Assembly: GCF_000614145.1 (NCBI RefSeq)
Contig: NZ_BAKK01000007.1
Coordinates: 1 to 64,000, forward strand
Direction: 5' to 3'
From: Bacteroides faecichinchillae JCM 17102
Lineage (GTDB): Bacteria > Bacteroidota > Bacteroidia > Bacteroidales > Bacteroidaceae
DNA length: 64,000 bases
This document shows positions 27,733 to 36,657 of this stretch, one piece after another. Positions within the stretch are counted from its first letter, which is position 1. Every line of letters starts with the position of its first letter. Under the pieces are notes generated by a model that was not told the DNA's origin, did no database searches, and saw nothing but the letters and a program-made list of their open reading frames with translations. The position numbers and the translations under genes were made by a program.

Positions 27733-27793
27733 AAGCCAGAATCTCTTTTCACTTTTATTTCTTTCTCCTTAGAAAAGGAGTGGAGAAGAGGCT

Positions 27794-28540
27794 TTACTTA
27801 TGCCAAATCTCCCAAGCTGCAAATGCCTGCAATAATAGCATTTCCAATCCATTTTTAGTAACGGCGCCCTGCTCTTCTCCTTTTTTCATGAAGAGAGTGA
27901 TGTTTGGATTATATAACAAATCGTAAAGTAAATGGTTCGGAGTCAGTTGGTCATACGGAATGTTTGGGCAAAAGTCCACTTTTGGATACATACCTAATGG
28001 GGTACAATTGACTATTACAGTATATTCCGCCATGATTTCAGGAGTAAGCTCTTCATAGGTTAGCATACCGTCCGCTTTGTGAGTACGGGATACAAATACA
28101 CTTTCGATTCCCAGATTTTGAAGTCCGCGATACACAGCTTTGGAGGCGCCTCCCGTGCCAAGAATCAAGGCTTTTTTGTGGTGAGGTTGCAGTAATGGTT
28201 GGATAGATTGGGTAAATCCGATAATGTCAGAATTATAACCGATTAGTTTAACTTTGCCTCTCTGCTGGCGGATAATTTTAATCACATTTACAGCACCGAT
28301 TTTAGCAGTGTCAGGATCTAATTCGTCCAAAAAGGGAATAACTTGTTCTTTATAAGGGATGGTAACGTTGAGCCCATATAAATTCGGATTCTCTTCGATG
28401 ACCTCCATAAAATCATTAATACTGGGAATCTCGAAGTTTACGTATTCCGCATTAATGCCTTCTGATTTAAACTTCTCGTTGAAGTAGCCGATAGAAAACG
28501 AATGTTTTAGGGGGTAGCCAATTAAACCATATTTTTCCAT
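27794..28540 (-). CDS. aroE: Shikimate dehydrogenase
   Basis: A 248-residue AroE, which reduces 3-dehydroshikimate with NADPH in aromatic amino acid synthesis. Features are LIGYPLKHSFS at the start, the catalytic lysine in NVTIPYKEQVIPFLD, the nucleotide-binding LILGTGGASKAV and VNCTPLGMYP. Slightly shorter than E. coli AroE (272). It starts 38 bp after menG and is part of a minus-strand run phoH, purC, menG, aroE, hydrolase. Confidence 0.95.
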   Translation of the reverse strand: MEKYGLIGYPLKHSFSIGYFNEKFKSEGINAEYVNFEIPSINDFMEVIEENPNLYGLNVTIPYKEQVIPFLDELDPDTAKIGAVNVIKIIRQQRGKVKLIGYNSDIIGFTQSIQPLLQPHHKKALILGTGGASKAVYRGLQNLGIESVFVSRTHKADGMLTYEELTPEIMAEYTVIVNCTPLGMYPKVDFCPNIPYDQLTPNHLLYDLLYNPNITLFMKKGEEQGAVTKNGLEMLLLQAFAAWEIWHK

Positions 28541-28578
28541 AATACGAAAGAGTTAAATTAATAAGTTTTGCTTGAACC

Positions 28579-29316
28579 TTATTTAGTAGCTGTATAAAGT
28601 GTGCAGATACCAAAAGTTAATCGTCGGAAATTCACTTCGCTGAAACCGGCTTTAGTGATAACTTCCTTCATGATTTCCCCTTGGGGAAATACTTTGATGG
28701 TGTCCGGTAGATAGTGATAGGCACTATTATCCTTAGAGAGTAGTTTACCAAGCAAAGGGATGACAACTTTGGAGTAAATAGAGAACAACTGCTTCATCGG
28801 AAACCGATCCGGAGTGGTCAGTTCGAGAATCACAAGATGACCGCCGGGGATTAGTACACGACACATTTCCGAGAGTCCTTTGTCGAGATCTTCAAAGTTA
28901 CGTATGCCGAAAGCTACGGTGATAGCATCAAAACTGTTGTTGGCAAATGAGAGAGAAGTACAGTCCTCCCGGGCAAAAGATATTTTGTCCGAGAGTCCTT
29001 CCTTCTTAGCTTTTTCACGCCCCACATTCATCATACCTTCCGAAATGTCCGTACCTATCAATTCGGTAGGTTGTAATTCGCGACACGCAAGGATCGCAAA
29101 ATCTCCTGTTCCCGTAGCGACGTCCATTATACGTTGCGGGCAGAAAGGACGGAGCCAGGCAATTGCTTTACGGCGCCAACTGCGGTCAATACCTAAAGAT
29201 AAGGTATGATTCAGTTTGTCATAAGCGTGAGCGATGTTATCAAACATCTTCTCTACTTGTTCAGTCTTTTTGCCTTCTTCGTTGTAAGGTTTGATATGTT
29301 GTTGTGGGTAATCCAT
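28579..29316 (-). CDS. menG: Demethylmenaquinone methyltransferase
   Basis: A 245-residue UbiE/MenG methyltransferase, the last step of menaquinone synthesis in this anaerobe. SAM-binding motif I is [14 protein letters not shown]; family signatures are [17 protein letters not shown] and [12 protein letters not shown]. It starts 2 bp after the purC stop, so the two are co-transcribed. Confidence 0.95.
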   Translation of the reverse strand: MDYPQQHIKPYNEEGKKTEQVEKMFDNIAHAYDKLNHTLSLGIDRSWRRKAIAWLRPFCPQRIMDVATGTGDFAILACRELQPTELIGTDISEGMMNVGREKAKKEGLSDKISFAREDCTSLSFANNSFDAITVAFGIRNFEDLDKGLSEMCRVLIPGGHLVILELTTPDRFPMKQLFSIYSKVVIPLLGKLLSKDNSAYHYLPDTIKVFPQGEIMKEVITKAGFSEVNFRRLTFGICTLYTATK

Positions 29317-29318
29317 TC

Positions 29319-30263
29319 TTATTTAGTCAGGAAATTCATTACATTCTTTTCGATACGTTCAGCAATATTGCTGGTGTCCTCTTTCACAAATTTCTCACCG
29401 GTGATATTCTCGAACAATTCGATGTAGCGGTCGCTGATGCCCTGTACAATAGCCGGAGTCATTTCAGGAACTTTCTGTCCATCTTTGCCTTGGAAGCCAT
29501 TCTCCATTAACCATTCACGAACGAATTCTTTAGAAAGTTGTTTTTGAGGTTCACCTTTTTCGAAACGCTCCTGATAACCTTCTGAATAGAAATAACGGCT
29601 GGAGTCCGGAGTATGAATCTCATCCATTAAATAAATCGTACCATTGTGCTTTCCGAATTCATATTTAGTATCAACGAGGATCAATCCACGTTCAGCAGCG
29701 ATCTCAGTGCCACGTTTGAAAAGAGCCAATGTGTATTTTTCAAGAATAGCATATTCTTCCGGAGTAGCCAGACCTTGTTTCAGGATTTCTTCTTTAGAGA
29801 TATCTTCGTCGTGAAGGCCCATTTCTGCTTTAGTAGTCGGAGTAACAATTGGTTCCGGGAATTTCTGGTTTTCACGCATTCCATCCGGCAGTTTCACACC
29901 GCAGATTTCACGTACACCACTTTTGTAAGTACGCCAAGCACTACCGCACAAATAACCGCGTACGATCATTTCTACCGGGAAACCTTCGCACAATACACCC
30001 ACAGTAACCATTGGATCTGGAGTAGCCAGTTTCCAGTTCGGACAGATGTCAGTAGTGGCATCGAGGAATTTTGCTGCAATTTGGTTCAGCATTTGTCCTT
30101 TGTAAGGAATACCTTCAGGCAATACTACGTCAAAGGCCGAAATACGGTCAGTTGCTACCATAACAAGTTTTTCGCCATTGATGTTGTACACATCACGCAC
30201 TTTTCCGTGGTACACACTTTTCTGTCCCGGAAAGTTGAAATCTGTTTTTGTTAATGCTTTCAT
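29319..30263 (-). CDS. purC: Phosphoribosylaminoimidazole-succinocarboxamide synthase
   Basis: A 314-residue SAICAR synthase of purine synthesis. I start it at the ATG at 30263 ([13 protein letters not shown]) because an in-frame ATG 15 codons upstream adds a tail not typical of the family. Signatures are [25 protein letters not shown] (start of the ATP site), [11 protein letters not shown] and [11 protein letters not shown]. It follows phoH by 48 bp and overlaps nearly into menG. Confidence 0.95.
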   Translation of the reverse strand: MKALTKTDFNFPGQKSVYHGKVRDVYNINGEKLVMVATDRISAFDVVLPEGIPYKGQMLNQIAAKFLDATTDICPNWKLATPDPMVTVGVLCEGFPVEMIVRGYLCGSAWRTYKSGVREICGVKLPDGMRENQKFPEPIVTPTTKAEMGLHDEDISKEEILKQGLATPEEYAILEKYTLALFKRGTEIAAERGLILVDTKYEFGKHNGTIYLMDEIHTPDSSRYFYSEGYQERFEKGEPQKQLSKEFVREWLMENGFQGKDGQKVPEMTPAIVQGISDRYIELFENITGEKFVKEDTSNIAERIEKNVMNFLTK

Positions 30264-30311
30264 CGTTTTTATATAATTATATATTACAAGTTCCCATTTA
30301 CAACACACTAG

Positions 30312-31328
30312 TTATTCGCCAATTGGTTTTGACTGACGTTCACCATTGATGATCAGTTGCTCTTTCTTCCGGTTTTCCCGTTCAATCTTCACCTCTTTGT
30401 CAAATTTATCATAAGCGTCTACGATGCGTTCTACTAATTTGTGGCGTACGATATCTTTCTTGTTGAGTTCTATGAAACTGATACCTTTTACTCCTTTCAG
30501 GATGCGGAGTGCTTGGACCAGTCCTGATGTCTGTGAGGATGGTAAGTCAATCTGTGTCATATCACCTGTTACAATCATCTTGGTATTCATACCCATGCGG
30601 GTAAGGAACATTTTGATTTGTTGCGGAGTCGTATTCTGTGCTTCGTCTAGAATCACCACTGCATCATTCAGCGTACGTCCACGCATGAAAGCCAATGGAG
30701 CAATCTGAATAACATTCAAGTCCATGTATTCCTTTAATTTGGCAGCAGGAATCATATCTTGTAGGGCATCATATAATGGTTGCAGATATGGGTCTATCTT
30801 ATCCTTCATGTCGCCGGGCAGGAATCCGAGCTTTTCTCCGGCTTCTACAGCGGGGCGGCTGAGAATAATCTTTTTGATTTCTTTATTTTTCAGAGCACGT
30901 ACAGCAAGTGCAATAGCAGTATATGTTTTTCCTGATCCTGCCGGACCGATAGCGAATACCATATCATTCTTGGAAAACCCTTCTACCAGTTTCAATTGAT
31001 TCTCACTTCTGGGAATAATTGGCTTACCTGTAACACTGAAAACGATTACATTTCCTGTTTGCTCTGCCTGTGGGGCATTGCCTTTGATAATGTCGATAAT
31101 GACTTCCTCTTTCAGTGAATTATATTGAGCACAATATTTCTCCAGTTTGGTGATATTCTCTTCGAAGGCGCACATCTCTTCTTCATCGCCCAGCACTTTG
31201 ATAACATTACCGCGTGCAACGATGCGTAGCTTCGGATATAAAGCTTTAATTAACTGTATGTTGGCGTTGTTTACACCGTAAAAAATAACTGGGTCAATAT
31301 CCTCAAGAACAATCAGCTTCTCTATCAT
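30312..31328 (-). CDS. PhoH family ATPase
   Basis: A 338-residue PhoH-like P-loop protein. A KH-like N-terminal region (VNNANIQLIKALYPKLRIVARG) comes first, then Walker A GPAGSGKT, Walker B VVILDEAQNTTP and the RPAVEAGEKLGFLPGD signature. The family is often linked to RNA handling and, in many bacteria, to ybeY; that partner is not in the window. First gene of the run with purC and menG. A -7 element lies at 31362-31355. Confidence 0.93.
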   Translation of the reverse strand: MIEKLIVLEDIDPVIFYGVNNANIQLIKALYPKLRIVARGNVIKVLGDEEEMCAFEENITKLEKYCAQYNSLKEEVIIDIIKGNAPQAEQTGNVIVFSVTGKPIIPRSENQLKLVEGFSKNDMVFAIGPAGSGKTYTAIALAVRALKNKEIKKIILSRPAVEAGEKLGFLPGDMKDKIDPYLQPLYDALQDMIPAAKLKEYMDLNVIQIAPLAFMRGRTLNDAVVILDEAQNTTPQQIKMFLTRMGMNTKMIVTGDMTQIDLPSSQTSGLVQALRILKGVKGISFIELNKKDIVRHKLVERIVDAYDKFDKEVKIERENRKKEQLIINGERQSKPIGE

Positions 31329-31354
31329 TGAATCGTATTAAAGAAAAATTTCTG

Positions 31355-31362
31355 CAAATTTA
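31355..31362 (-). promoter_or_regulatory. -7 element of the phoH-purC-menG run
   Basis: TAAATTTG on the minus strand matches TAnnTTTG, 27 bp before the phoH ATG. Confidence 0.45.
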
Positions 31363-31426
31363 ATGAAACGTTTTGGATTCTTAGATTGTTTAGGGATGAA
31401 TTTTAGTTCTCTTTTTATTCTGTTAC

Positions 31427-31681
31427 TCACTTCTTGATGTTTATTGTCTCATTGCTGAAGTTTACACCTATTTTAATGGGTTTTCGTTCATTAGCAGAGA
31501 AGGCTTGGGCGTAATGCTTCTCATTAATTTGCTTTAAAGCTTCTTCAGCCGTTCCTTCCAGTTTGAATTTTATTATATAAATGAAACGCTCTGTTTGTAG
31601 GACAAGTTCAATTTGTCCTTGTGAAGTATGATTCTCAGCTTTCACATAGTATTTTCTACAAAAAGTTTCTTTGCATAACAC
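31427..31681 (-). pseudogene. C-terminal remnant of an AAA-ATPase/PD-(D/E)XK nuclease-like gene
   Basis: The 84 codons match only the C-terminal nuclease-like domain of the Bacteroides AAA-ATPase_like/PDDEXK_9 family (GQIELVLQTERFIYII, FKLEGTAEEALKQI, KIGVNFSNET). The N-terminal ATPase is absent. The usual E-x-K at the active site appears as K-F-K, so activity is unlikely. It ends soon after the family's last strand. It is probably a dead fragment; a related N-terminal fragment lies at 32475-32772 across the DUF5715 gene. Confidence 0.75.
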
Positions 31682-31736
31682 AAAATTAAAACGAATGGTT
31701 TAATCTCATCCTGTCAAATACATTAGAGAATTCTAT

Positions 31737-32414
31737 TCATCGCGCTGTAATGTGGAAACACCCTTGTTTCAGTTCATACTTTATATAGCATTTTTCAGCT
31801 TGTCGTAAGTCTCTTAGCACTTCAGACAAAACGAGTTTTAGCGTATCTGAACTTACATCCTGTAAAGGACGTCCGTCTTCATCTTCCACTTTTTTGAAGC
31901 GTTTCCAACTGACGTCAAAAGTAGCGCCATAACAGTGTGCGGAGTTTGCAGAAGCATTGCCATTGCGGCGGCGAAGACGTTTTACATCTTTATTGGTGCG
32001 AAGTACAGAAGTAATAATTATCTGATTAGGATTTAAACCTTTGGAAGTTAATGAGTCGAGGAAGTTAGAACCGATTGTATCAAGCAGCTCGCTGGCACGG
32101 GGGATGAGATAGGGGATAGAGTACGTCAGTGAATCAACAGAATAGAACTTGTTGTCAGTGATATGTATCAATTGTCCCTTCATATTTTCGGCCTCTTCGC
32201 GATCTTCCAATGGTTTGATACCTATATTTTGAGCAATGGTCAAATGTTTTTCGTTTAAATCGGGGAAAGAACGTTTGTAACTAATTACACCGTGGATGTT
32301 GCGAGGCTCGTTTACTTTAAGTGACATATCCTTTTTCTTGCAACCGGCAGTAAGAGTAAGTAAAGCAATGATAAAAGTAATTGGTAATAAAATCGTTTTT
32401 TTACGGGCATTCAT
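31737..32414 (-). CDS. DUF5715 lipoprotein, LAS-type peptidase-like
   Basis: A 225-residue lipoprotein from the ATG at 32414 (MNARKKTILL, lipobox TAGC then KKKD). An upstream in-frame ATG at 32468 lacks a signal sequence at its end. DUF5715 family. The C-terminal half carries SAHCYGATFD, that is His-x6-Asp, and a later GCFHI; this matches the His/Asp/His metal ligands of LAS metallopeptidases (M15/VanY type), so a peptidoglycan carboxypeptidase or endopeptidase role is inferred. It lies between two ATPase-gene fragments. Confidence 0.8.
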   Translation of the reverse strand: MNARKKTILLPITFIIALLTLTAGCKKKDMSLKVNEPRNIHGVISYKRSFPDLNEKHLTIAQNIGIKPLEDREEAENMKGQLIHITDNKFYSVDSLTYSIPYLIPRASELLDTIGSNFLDSLTSKGLNPNQIIITSVLRTNKDVKRLRRRNGNASANSAHCYGATFDVSWKRFKKVEDEDGRPLQDVSSDTLKLVLSEVLRDLRQAEKCYIKYELKQGCFHITAR

Positions 32415-32474
32415 TGTTGTTATATAAATCTTTATGTTTTTACTATTTATACTTCCCACGTATTGCACACCTTT

Positions 32475-32772
32475 CTATAATACTACATAAGCACGTATCC
32501 GGTAAGTGGGGAACTGATTATTGATATCTGTAGCGTAATTCTTTGCTTGATTTACGTCTGCAGCATATTCATTTTTTTACTTCGGTAACTTCTTTGGATT
32601 TAAAGTATTTGAATTTTATGATATGGCAATCATTATGGAAATCCGTACCGGGAATGCCTGTCATCACTAGTGCATCAAGCAATTTCTTTAGCATTTTCCA
32701 GAGTGATGAATAGAATCCCCGTTCACGTAAGTCTGCGAAATCGGCTACAGCATAAGGTATTGTGATATTCAT
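32475..32772 (-). pseudogene. N-terminal AAA-ATPase-like fragment with scrambled tail
   Basis: The first 20 codons (NITIPYAVADFADLRERGFY) match the start of the AAA-ATPase_like family, which would continue with YVDKT and the P-loop; these are missing. Other frames just after encode a short FITLENAKEIA piece typical of the same region. The main frame runs on with an unrelated tail (GIPGTDFHNDCHIIKFKYF) and stops at 32569; another frame continues to 32475 (EYAADVNQAKNYATDINNQF). I see no functional protein here. Confidence 0.5.
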
Positions 32773-32936
32773 TGTCTATTGTTTATGTAATACCAAACAA
32801 AGGTAGTGAATTTCTCCTGAAAAACACAAATTAGCGCAGACTGATGCGAAAATAAAATTAGCATCCATCTGCGCTTAATTCATTATTTAGTTCCTGATAT
32901 AGCCTCAATGTTATACCAGATACATGCTAAAAGCTA

Positions 32937-34583
32937 TTATTTCTTCTTTTCTTCAGTTTTTACTTCCGGCTTCTCTTCGTTTTTGCTATCCGGATTAAGA
33001 ATACCTTTCACAGTTTCTCCGATAGGCAATTTATCGAGTACTCCAAGACTCGGCGCAACAGTTTTCACTAACGTATTCAGGAAATTACTTGTGCTGCCGT
33101 TTCCTCCATCGAATACGGTGATATTTCCTAAATTCATGTGTTCGAAAGCTTTCACCTGTTCACCGGCAATTTCCTTCCACTGATCCACCATCTTGTACTG
33201 GATAGCGATAGACGGATTTGATTCGGCAGCTCTTACCATTGCTTCGAAACCTTCTGCTTCGGCAAGCAATGATTTTTTCTTACCTTCCGCTTCCGCTTCC
33301 AACTTCAGTTGGATAGCTTTAGCTTCTGCTTCCGCTTGTGCTAAAGTTGCTTTAGCACGTGCTTCCGCTTCACGAGTAATTTTTTCAGCAATAGCATTTG
33401 CCTGAAGAATCGCTTCCTGACGAGCTATTTCCGCCGGCACGATTTTCTCAGCTTTCAAAGACGATTCTACTTTACGGGCTTTTGCTTCCTCTACTTCCTT
33501 TTGTGCAATTTCTCGTGCAGTCTGTACGGCAGCTTCTGATTTAGCAGCAGCTTCACCTGCCTGTTTATCAGCATTAGCTTGAGTTACTGCTAACTCAGAG
33601 TTAGATAATGCGACTTCTTTTTGTGCTTCATTTCGTCCGATGGCAGCTTTTTTCCCAGCTTCTGCTTGCTTGATTTCCATGTCAGAGTTCAATTCGGCAA
33701 TGCGACTTTCCTTTTCAGTGTTAGCTTGTTCGATACGGATATTTTTTTCTGCTTCAGCTTTTGCAACTTGTGACTCTTTTTCTGCATTTGCGATGGCCAC
33801 TTGCGAGATTCTATCCTTGTCTGCATTGGCAACAGAAATTTCCTGTAACTTCTTTGTTTCAGCTATAGCAATGTCTTGATCTTTGCGGGTTTCGGCAACT
33901 TTCGTTTCACGTTCTTTAATTTGATTGGCAATTTTGATAGCACCTAGTTTTTCTTGTTCTTCAATATTGGCTTGTGCTTCGTTCAAGGCCTTACTTTCAG
34001 CTTCTTTACCCAAGTTCACGATATAATTGGCAGCATCACGGATATCACTGATATTAATATTCATCAGGTAAAGGCCGAATTTGCGGAGTTCAGTGTCAAT
34101 GTTATCCTTTACTTTAGCCAAAAATTTATCACGATCGGAATTTAATTCCTCAATGGTCATGTCAGCAATTACCATACGCATTTGACCATAAACGACATCG
34201 GTAATTAAGTTTTGCTTGTCGTCCATGTTCAATCCCAACATACGTTCAGCAGCATTTTGCATCACTTCGGGATCGGTGCTGATAGCTACGGTAATAGTGG
34301 TAGGAACATCCACGCGTATATTTTGGGCGGAAAGAGCTCCAGTTAGTTTACATTCAATTTGCAGTGGCTTCATTGACAGGAATTCATATCCCTGTATAAT
34401 AGGCCATACGAAAGCAGCACCTCCGTGGTATAATTTAGCAGATTTTTTATCTCCTCCCGTCTTACCGTATACAACGAGTACTTCGTCACTCTTACATTTA
34501 CGGTAGCGTGACAGGATACCGATGAAGGTGAGCAGGATGACCGCTACTAAGATAGCAGCCATAATGAGCATTTCTTGTGTCAT
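32937..34583 (-). CDS. Flotillin family (SPFH domain) protein
   Basis: A 548-residue flotillin. An N-terminal membrane segment (MLIMAAILVAVILLTFIGIL) is followed by the SPFH domain (about 30-210) and a very long Ala/Glu/Lys-rich coiled coil (about 215-430, with runs such as ATLAQAEAEAKAIQLKLEAE). The C-terminus is lysine-rich. Flotillins scaffold membrane microdomains. It lies 26 bp downstream of an NfeD-like gene on the same strand, the common flotillin/NfeD pair. Confidence 0.93.
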   Translation of the reverse strand: MTQEMLIMAAILVAVILLTFIGILSRYRKCKSDEVLVVYGKTGGDKKSAKLYHGGAAFVWPIIQGYEFLSMKPLQIECKLTGALSAQNIRVDVPTTITVAISTDPEVMQNAAERMLGLNMDDKQNLITDVVYGQMRMVIADMTIEELNSDRDKFLAKVKDNIDTELRKFGLYLMNINISDIRDAANYIVNLGKEAESKALNEAQANIEEQEKLGAIKIANQIKERETKVAETRKDQDIAIAETKKLQEISVANADKDRISQVAIANAEKESQVAKAEAEKNIRIEQANTEKESRIAELNSDMEIKQAEAGKKAAIGRNEAQKEVALSNSELAVTQANADKQAGEAAAKSEAAVQTAREIAQKEVEEAKARKVESSLKAEKIVPAEIARQEAILQANAIAEKITREAEARAKATLAQAEAEAKAIQLKLEAEAEGKKKSLLAEAEGFEAMVRAAESNPSIAIQYKMVDQWKEIAGEQVKAFEHMNLGNITVFDGGNGSTSNFLNTLVKTVAPSLGVLDKLPIGETVKGILNPDSKNEEKPEVKTEEKKK

Positions 34584-34609
34584 AAATAGTGTGTTTTAAA
34601 ATGGTTATT

Positions 34610-35107
34610 TTATTGAATAAATAATATTCCGTTTTTATAATTACTGATAATAGTTTTGTCTCCCGTTTGATATGTTTTACCCGATTCGGAGATTACGTCT
34701 ACTTCACGCATAGCGCCATCTCGGCTAGTTTGTACAGTATATTTGTTTCCACTTTGTTTGAAGTATATTGTACATTCTCGTCCCACTAGCTGTTCTATTT
34801 GTTCAGAAGAATTGACTTGCTGTAGTTGGTATGCCTTTTTGTAAAGGAACCAAACAGCAAATACGAAAAACAAACCAATAAGGATAGCAATAACGAAACT
34901 CTGTACTTCAGTGTTACCGGCAAGATACATATACCATCCGAAACCGATTCCGAAGTGGGTAAGTCCTTTGAAGGAAACAACGCTGCTGATATCTGCGTCC
35001 ACATCTACATCCGCGTCCATATCTCCAAAGAAGATGGACAGAACGAATTGAATGGCAAATATACCAGTTGTTACAAGAGCGATGATGAGAAAAATTGTGT
35101 GGCTCAT
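34610..35107 (-). CDS. NfeD-like membrane protein, flotillin partner
   Basis: A 165-residue protein with an N-terminal membrane segment (FLIIALVTTGIFAIQFVLSIFF), an acidic stretch (GDMDADVDVDADIS), a second membrane region (GIGFGWYMYLAGN, VIAILIGLFFVFAVWFLY) and a C-terminal OB-like domain (IEQLVGRECTIYFKQSG, YQTGDKTIIS). This fits the short NfeD-type partner of flotillin. It begins the two-gene unit; promoter at 35173-35143. Confidence 0.8.
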   Translation of the reverse strand: MSHTIFLIIALVTTGIFAIQFVLSIFFGDMDADVDVDADISSVVSFKGLTHFGIGFGWYMYLAGNTEVQSFVIAILIGLFFVFAVWFLYKKAYQLQQVNSSEQIEQLVGRECTIYFKQSGNKYTVQTSRDGAMREVDVISESGKTYQTGDKTIISNYKNGILFIQ

Positions 35108-35142
35108 AATGTTTATTGTGTTAGTGAATCGTACTTATCGTA

Positions 35143-35173
35143 CAAATATAGTCTTTCCATTCGAACAAACAAA
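35143..35173 (-). promoter_or_regulatory. Promoter of the nfeD-like/flotillin operon
   Basis: TTTG (35173-35170) and TATATTTG (35150-35143) are separated by 19 bp on the minus strand, a full Bacteroides promoter match, about 40 bp before the ATG. Confidence 0.7.
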
Positions 35174-35233
35174 CGAAAAGTAAGAAAGTTATCACGTGTA
35201 AGTTATATGATCACGTTTTTTAGCTATATATGC

Positions 35234-35284
35234 AAAAAAATCCCCACCCACTCAGGACCACCTTCACAGGCAGTGTCTGAGTGG
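35234..35284 (-). terminator. Terminator at the end of the fimbrial locus
   Basis: On the minus strand CCACTCAG and CTGAGTGG form the base, with an inner stem ACTGCCT/AGGTGGT around GTGA, followed by a run of seven T (35240-35234). This is a strong intrinsic terminator for the leftward transcript ending at 35378. Confidence 0.75.
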
Positions 35285-35377
35285 AATGAGGAACACAAAC
35301 AAAACAAACAATTTTGTGTAAATCTAATATAATGTGGGAATGATCCGTACGCTTACGGAAAGTTACACACCATTTAA

Positions 35378-35650
35378 TTATTTTTTAATTGTTGCCCTGG
35401 GGCAATCGAGCACAAGTAGTGAATCTTCACACAGCGTAATGGAGCATTGCTCCAAAATGCCAAGGTCAATTTCTACTTTCATTCGTCCGCAGACATCTTG
35501 CACTTTGTGTTTGAAATCTACAAAACCTTTCACAAATTTCTCAATACGGTTGGCAGAATGCTCGTAAGCATACCAGTGTCCGTCTTCTTCAAACAGATAG
35601 GCTTGTCGCATATCTGATGATTCCAGTTGCAGGATGTCATTTGGTTTCAT
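35378..35650 (-). CDS. Small protein, unknown
   Basis: A 90-residue cytosolic-looking protein I do not recognise. It has no signal peptide. Composition is mixed with several Asp/Glu and Cys (DVCGRMKVEIDLGILEQC). It starts 18 bp after the last fimbrial gene on the same strand and precedes the terminator at 35284-35234, so it is probably the last gene of the fimbrial transcript. No function is proposed. Confidence 0.6.
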   Translation of the reverse strand: MKPNDILQLESSDMRQAYLFEEDGHWYAYEHSANRIEKFVKGFVDFKHKVQDVCGRMKVEIDLGILEQCSITLCEDSLLVLDCPRATIKK

Positions 35651-35667
35651 AATATTTTAGTATTAAA

Positions 35668-36630
35668 TTAGTTATTCAAAACTATATTGAATGTATAATT
35701 ATTGTTGCGATATAATGAATAATTCCGATTGCTACTTTCAGGTTGGTCACAGCCTAATTCGACGGTATATGTTTTGTCTGCCGCCCAAGTCCAAGTAGAA
35801 GAATCCCCTTTAGTCCCTCGATGTGCTGTAATAATTACCTTAGTTCGATGAGCATCATTAGGCGATATGTTTTCTCCTACCTGATAGTAGAATGCATATT
35901 CAGGTTTACTATTACTAATTTGATAATCAGATACTGGAGTGAATAACTCCTTGATATTATTCCCAAAAAGCTCATTTGTTGAATTGTGAGGGAAAAGATA
36001 ACTCTTTATGGCAGCATTTTGAATCTCAATACTCTTAATTTGATAATTAACTTTTTCTCCAACATCTTTTCCTGAGATTACAAATTTAACAGCTGCTGCC
36101 ATACGTCCCAACATGATATTGATATACATGCCTGATTGAATAGTACCTTCATAATAACCGAACATATACATTTTTTTGTCGGCAATCAGACCATTGCTAC
36201 CAAATTTTAAACCTACAGTCATTTCCTTTAATTCGGCCAATCGACTGGGCCAAGTAGGATAGTTGCCTTTCATGTTTGCTACCAAGCAAAGAGTTTCCGA
36301 TCTATTCTGAACGTCAATTGTTAAAGTAGGATTCCACTGGCAACTAAGTTGAGGTGCATTAGTTCCAAAATCTAGATATTCTACTTTCTTAAGTTGTCCT
36401 TCAAAACTATAATGTAATAGACAAAGATCGTATATCGGGTTATCCGTCATAGGATCTTGTGGAGTGATAGAGCGAGTGTCTACACTTATTTCTGCACTCT
36501 GCAAGTTCAGGTGTACCACTCCTTCAGAAGCAGTTTCACCCTCTATATTCTCATCAATCCATTCGTTGTCCTGAGTACAGGCAGCCAACCATAAACAGCT
36601 TAACAGAAATATATATTTATACGCTTTCAT
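35668..36630 (-). CDS. FimB/Mfa2-family fimbrial anchor-like lipoprotein
   Basis: A 320-residue lipoprotein (lipobox LAAC, CTQDNEW). The body fits the FimB/Mfa2 family: VHLNLQSAEISVDTRS, PIYDLCLLHYSFEGQL, and a middle strand region ETLCLVANMKG. In Porphyromonas gingivalis FimB and Mfa2 anchor fimbriae to the outer membrane and set their length. It is the last recognisable pilus gene of this locus and lies 28 bp after the previous one. Confidence 0.78.
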   Translation of the reverse strand: MKAYKYIFLLSCLWLAACTQDNEWIDENIEGETASEGVVHLNLQSAEISVDTRSITPQDPMTDNPIYDLCLLHYSFEGQLKKVEYLDFGTNAPQLSCQWNPTLTIDVQNRSETLCLVANMKGNYPTWPSRLAELKEMTVGLKFGSNGLIADKKMYMFGYYEGTIQSGMYINIMLGRMAAAVKFVISGKDVGEKVNYQIKSIEIQNAAIKSYLFPHNSTNELFGNNIKELFTPVSDYQISNSKPEYAFYYQVGENISPNDAHRTKVIITAHRGTKGDSSTWTWAADKTYTVELGCDQPESSNRNYSLYRNNNYTFNIVLNN

Positions 36631-36657
36631 AATTATTGGTTTTATTTGTTTAATTTG

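Noticed and set aside
32569..32772. A real 67-residue gene
   Set aside because: Only its first 20 residues resemble a known family start, the P-loop is missing and the tail is unrelated; treated as a decayed fragment.
34826..35332. A 168-codon plus-strand gene
   Set aside because: It runs antisense through the NfeD-like gene, its promoter and the downstream terminator region, and its translation has no family-like features.
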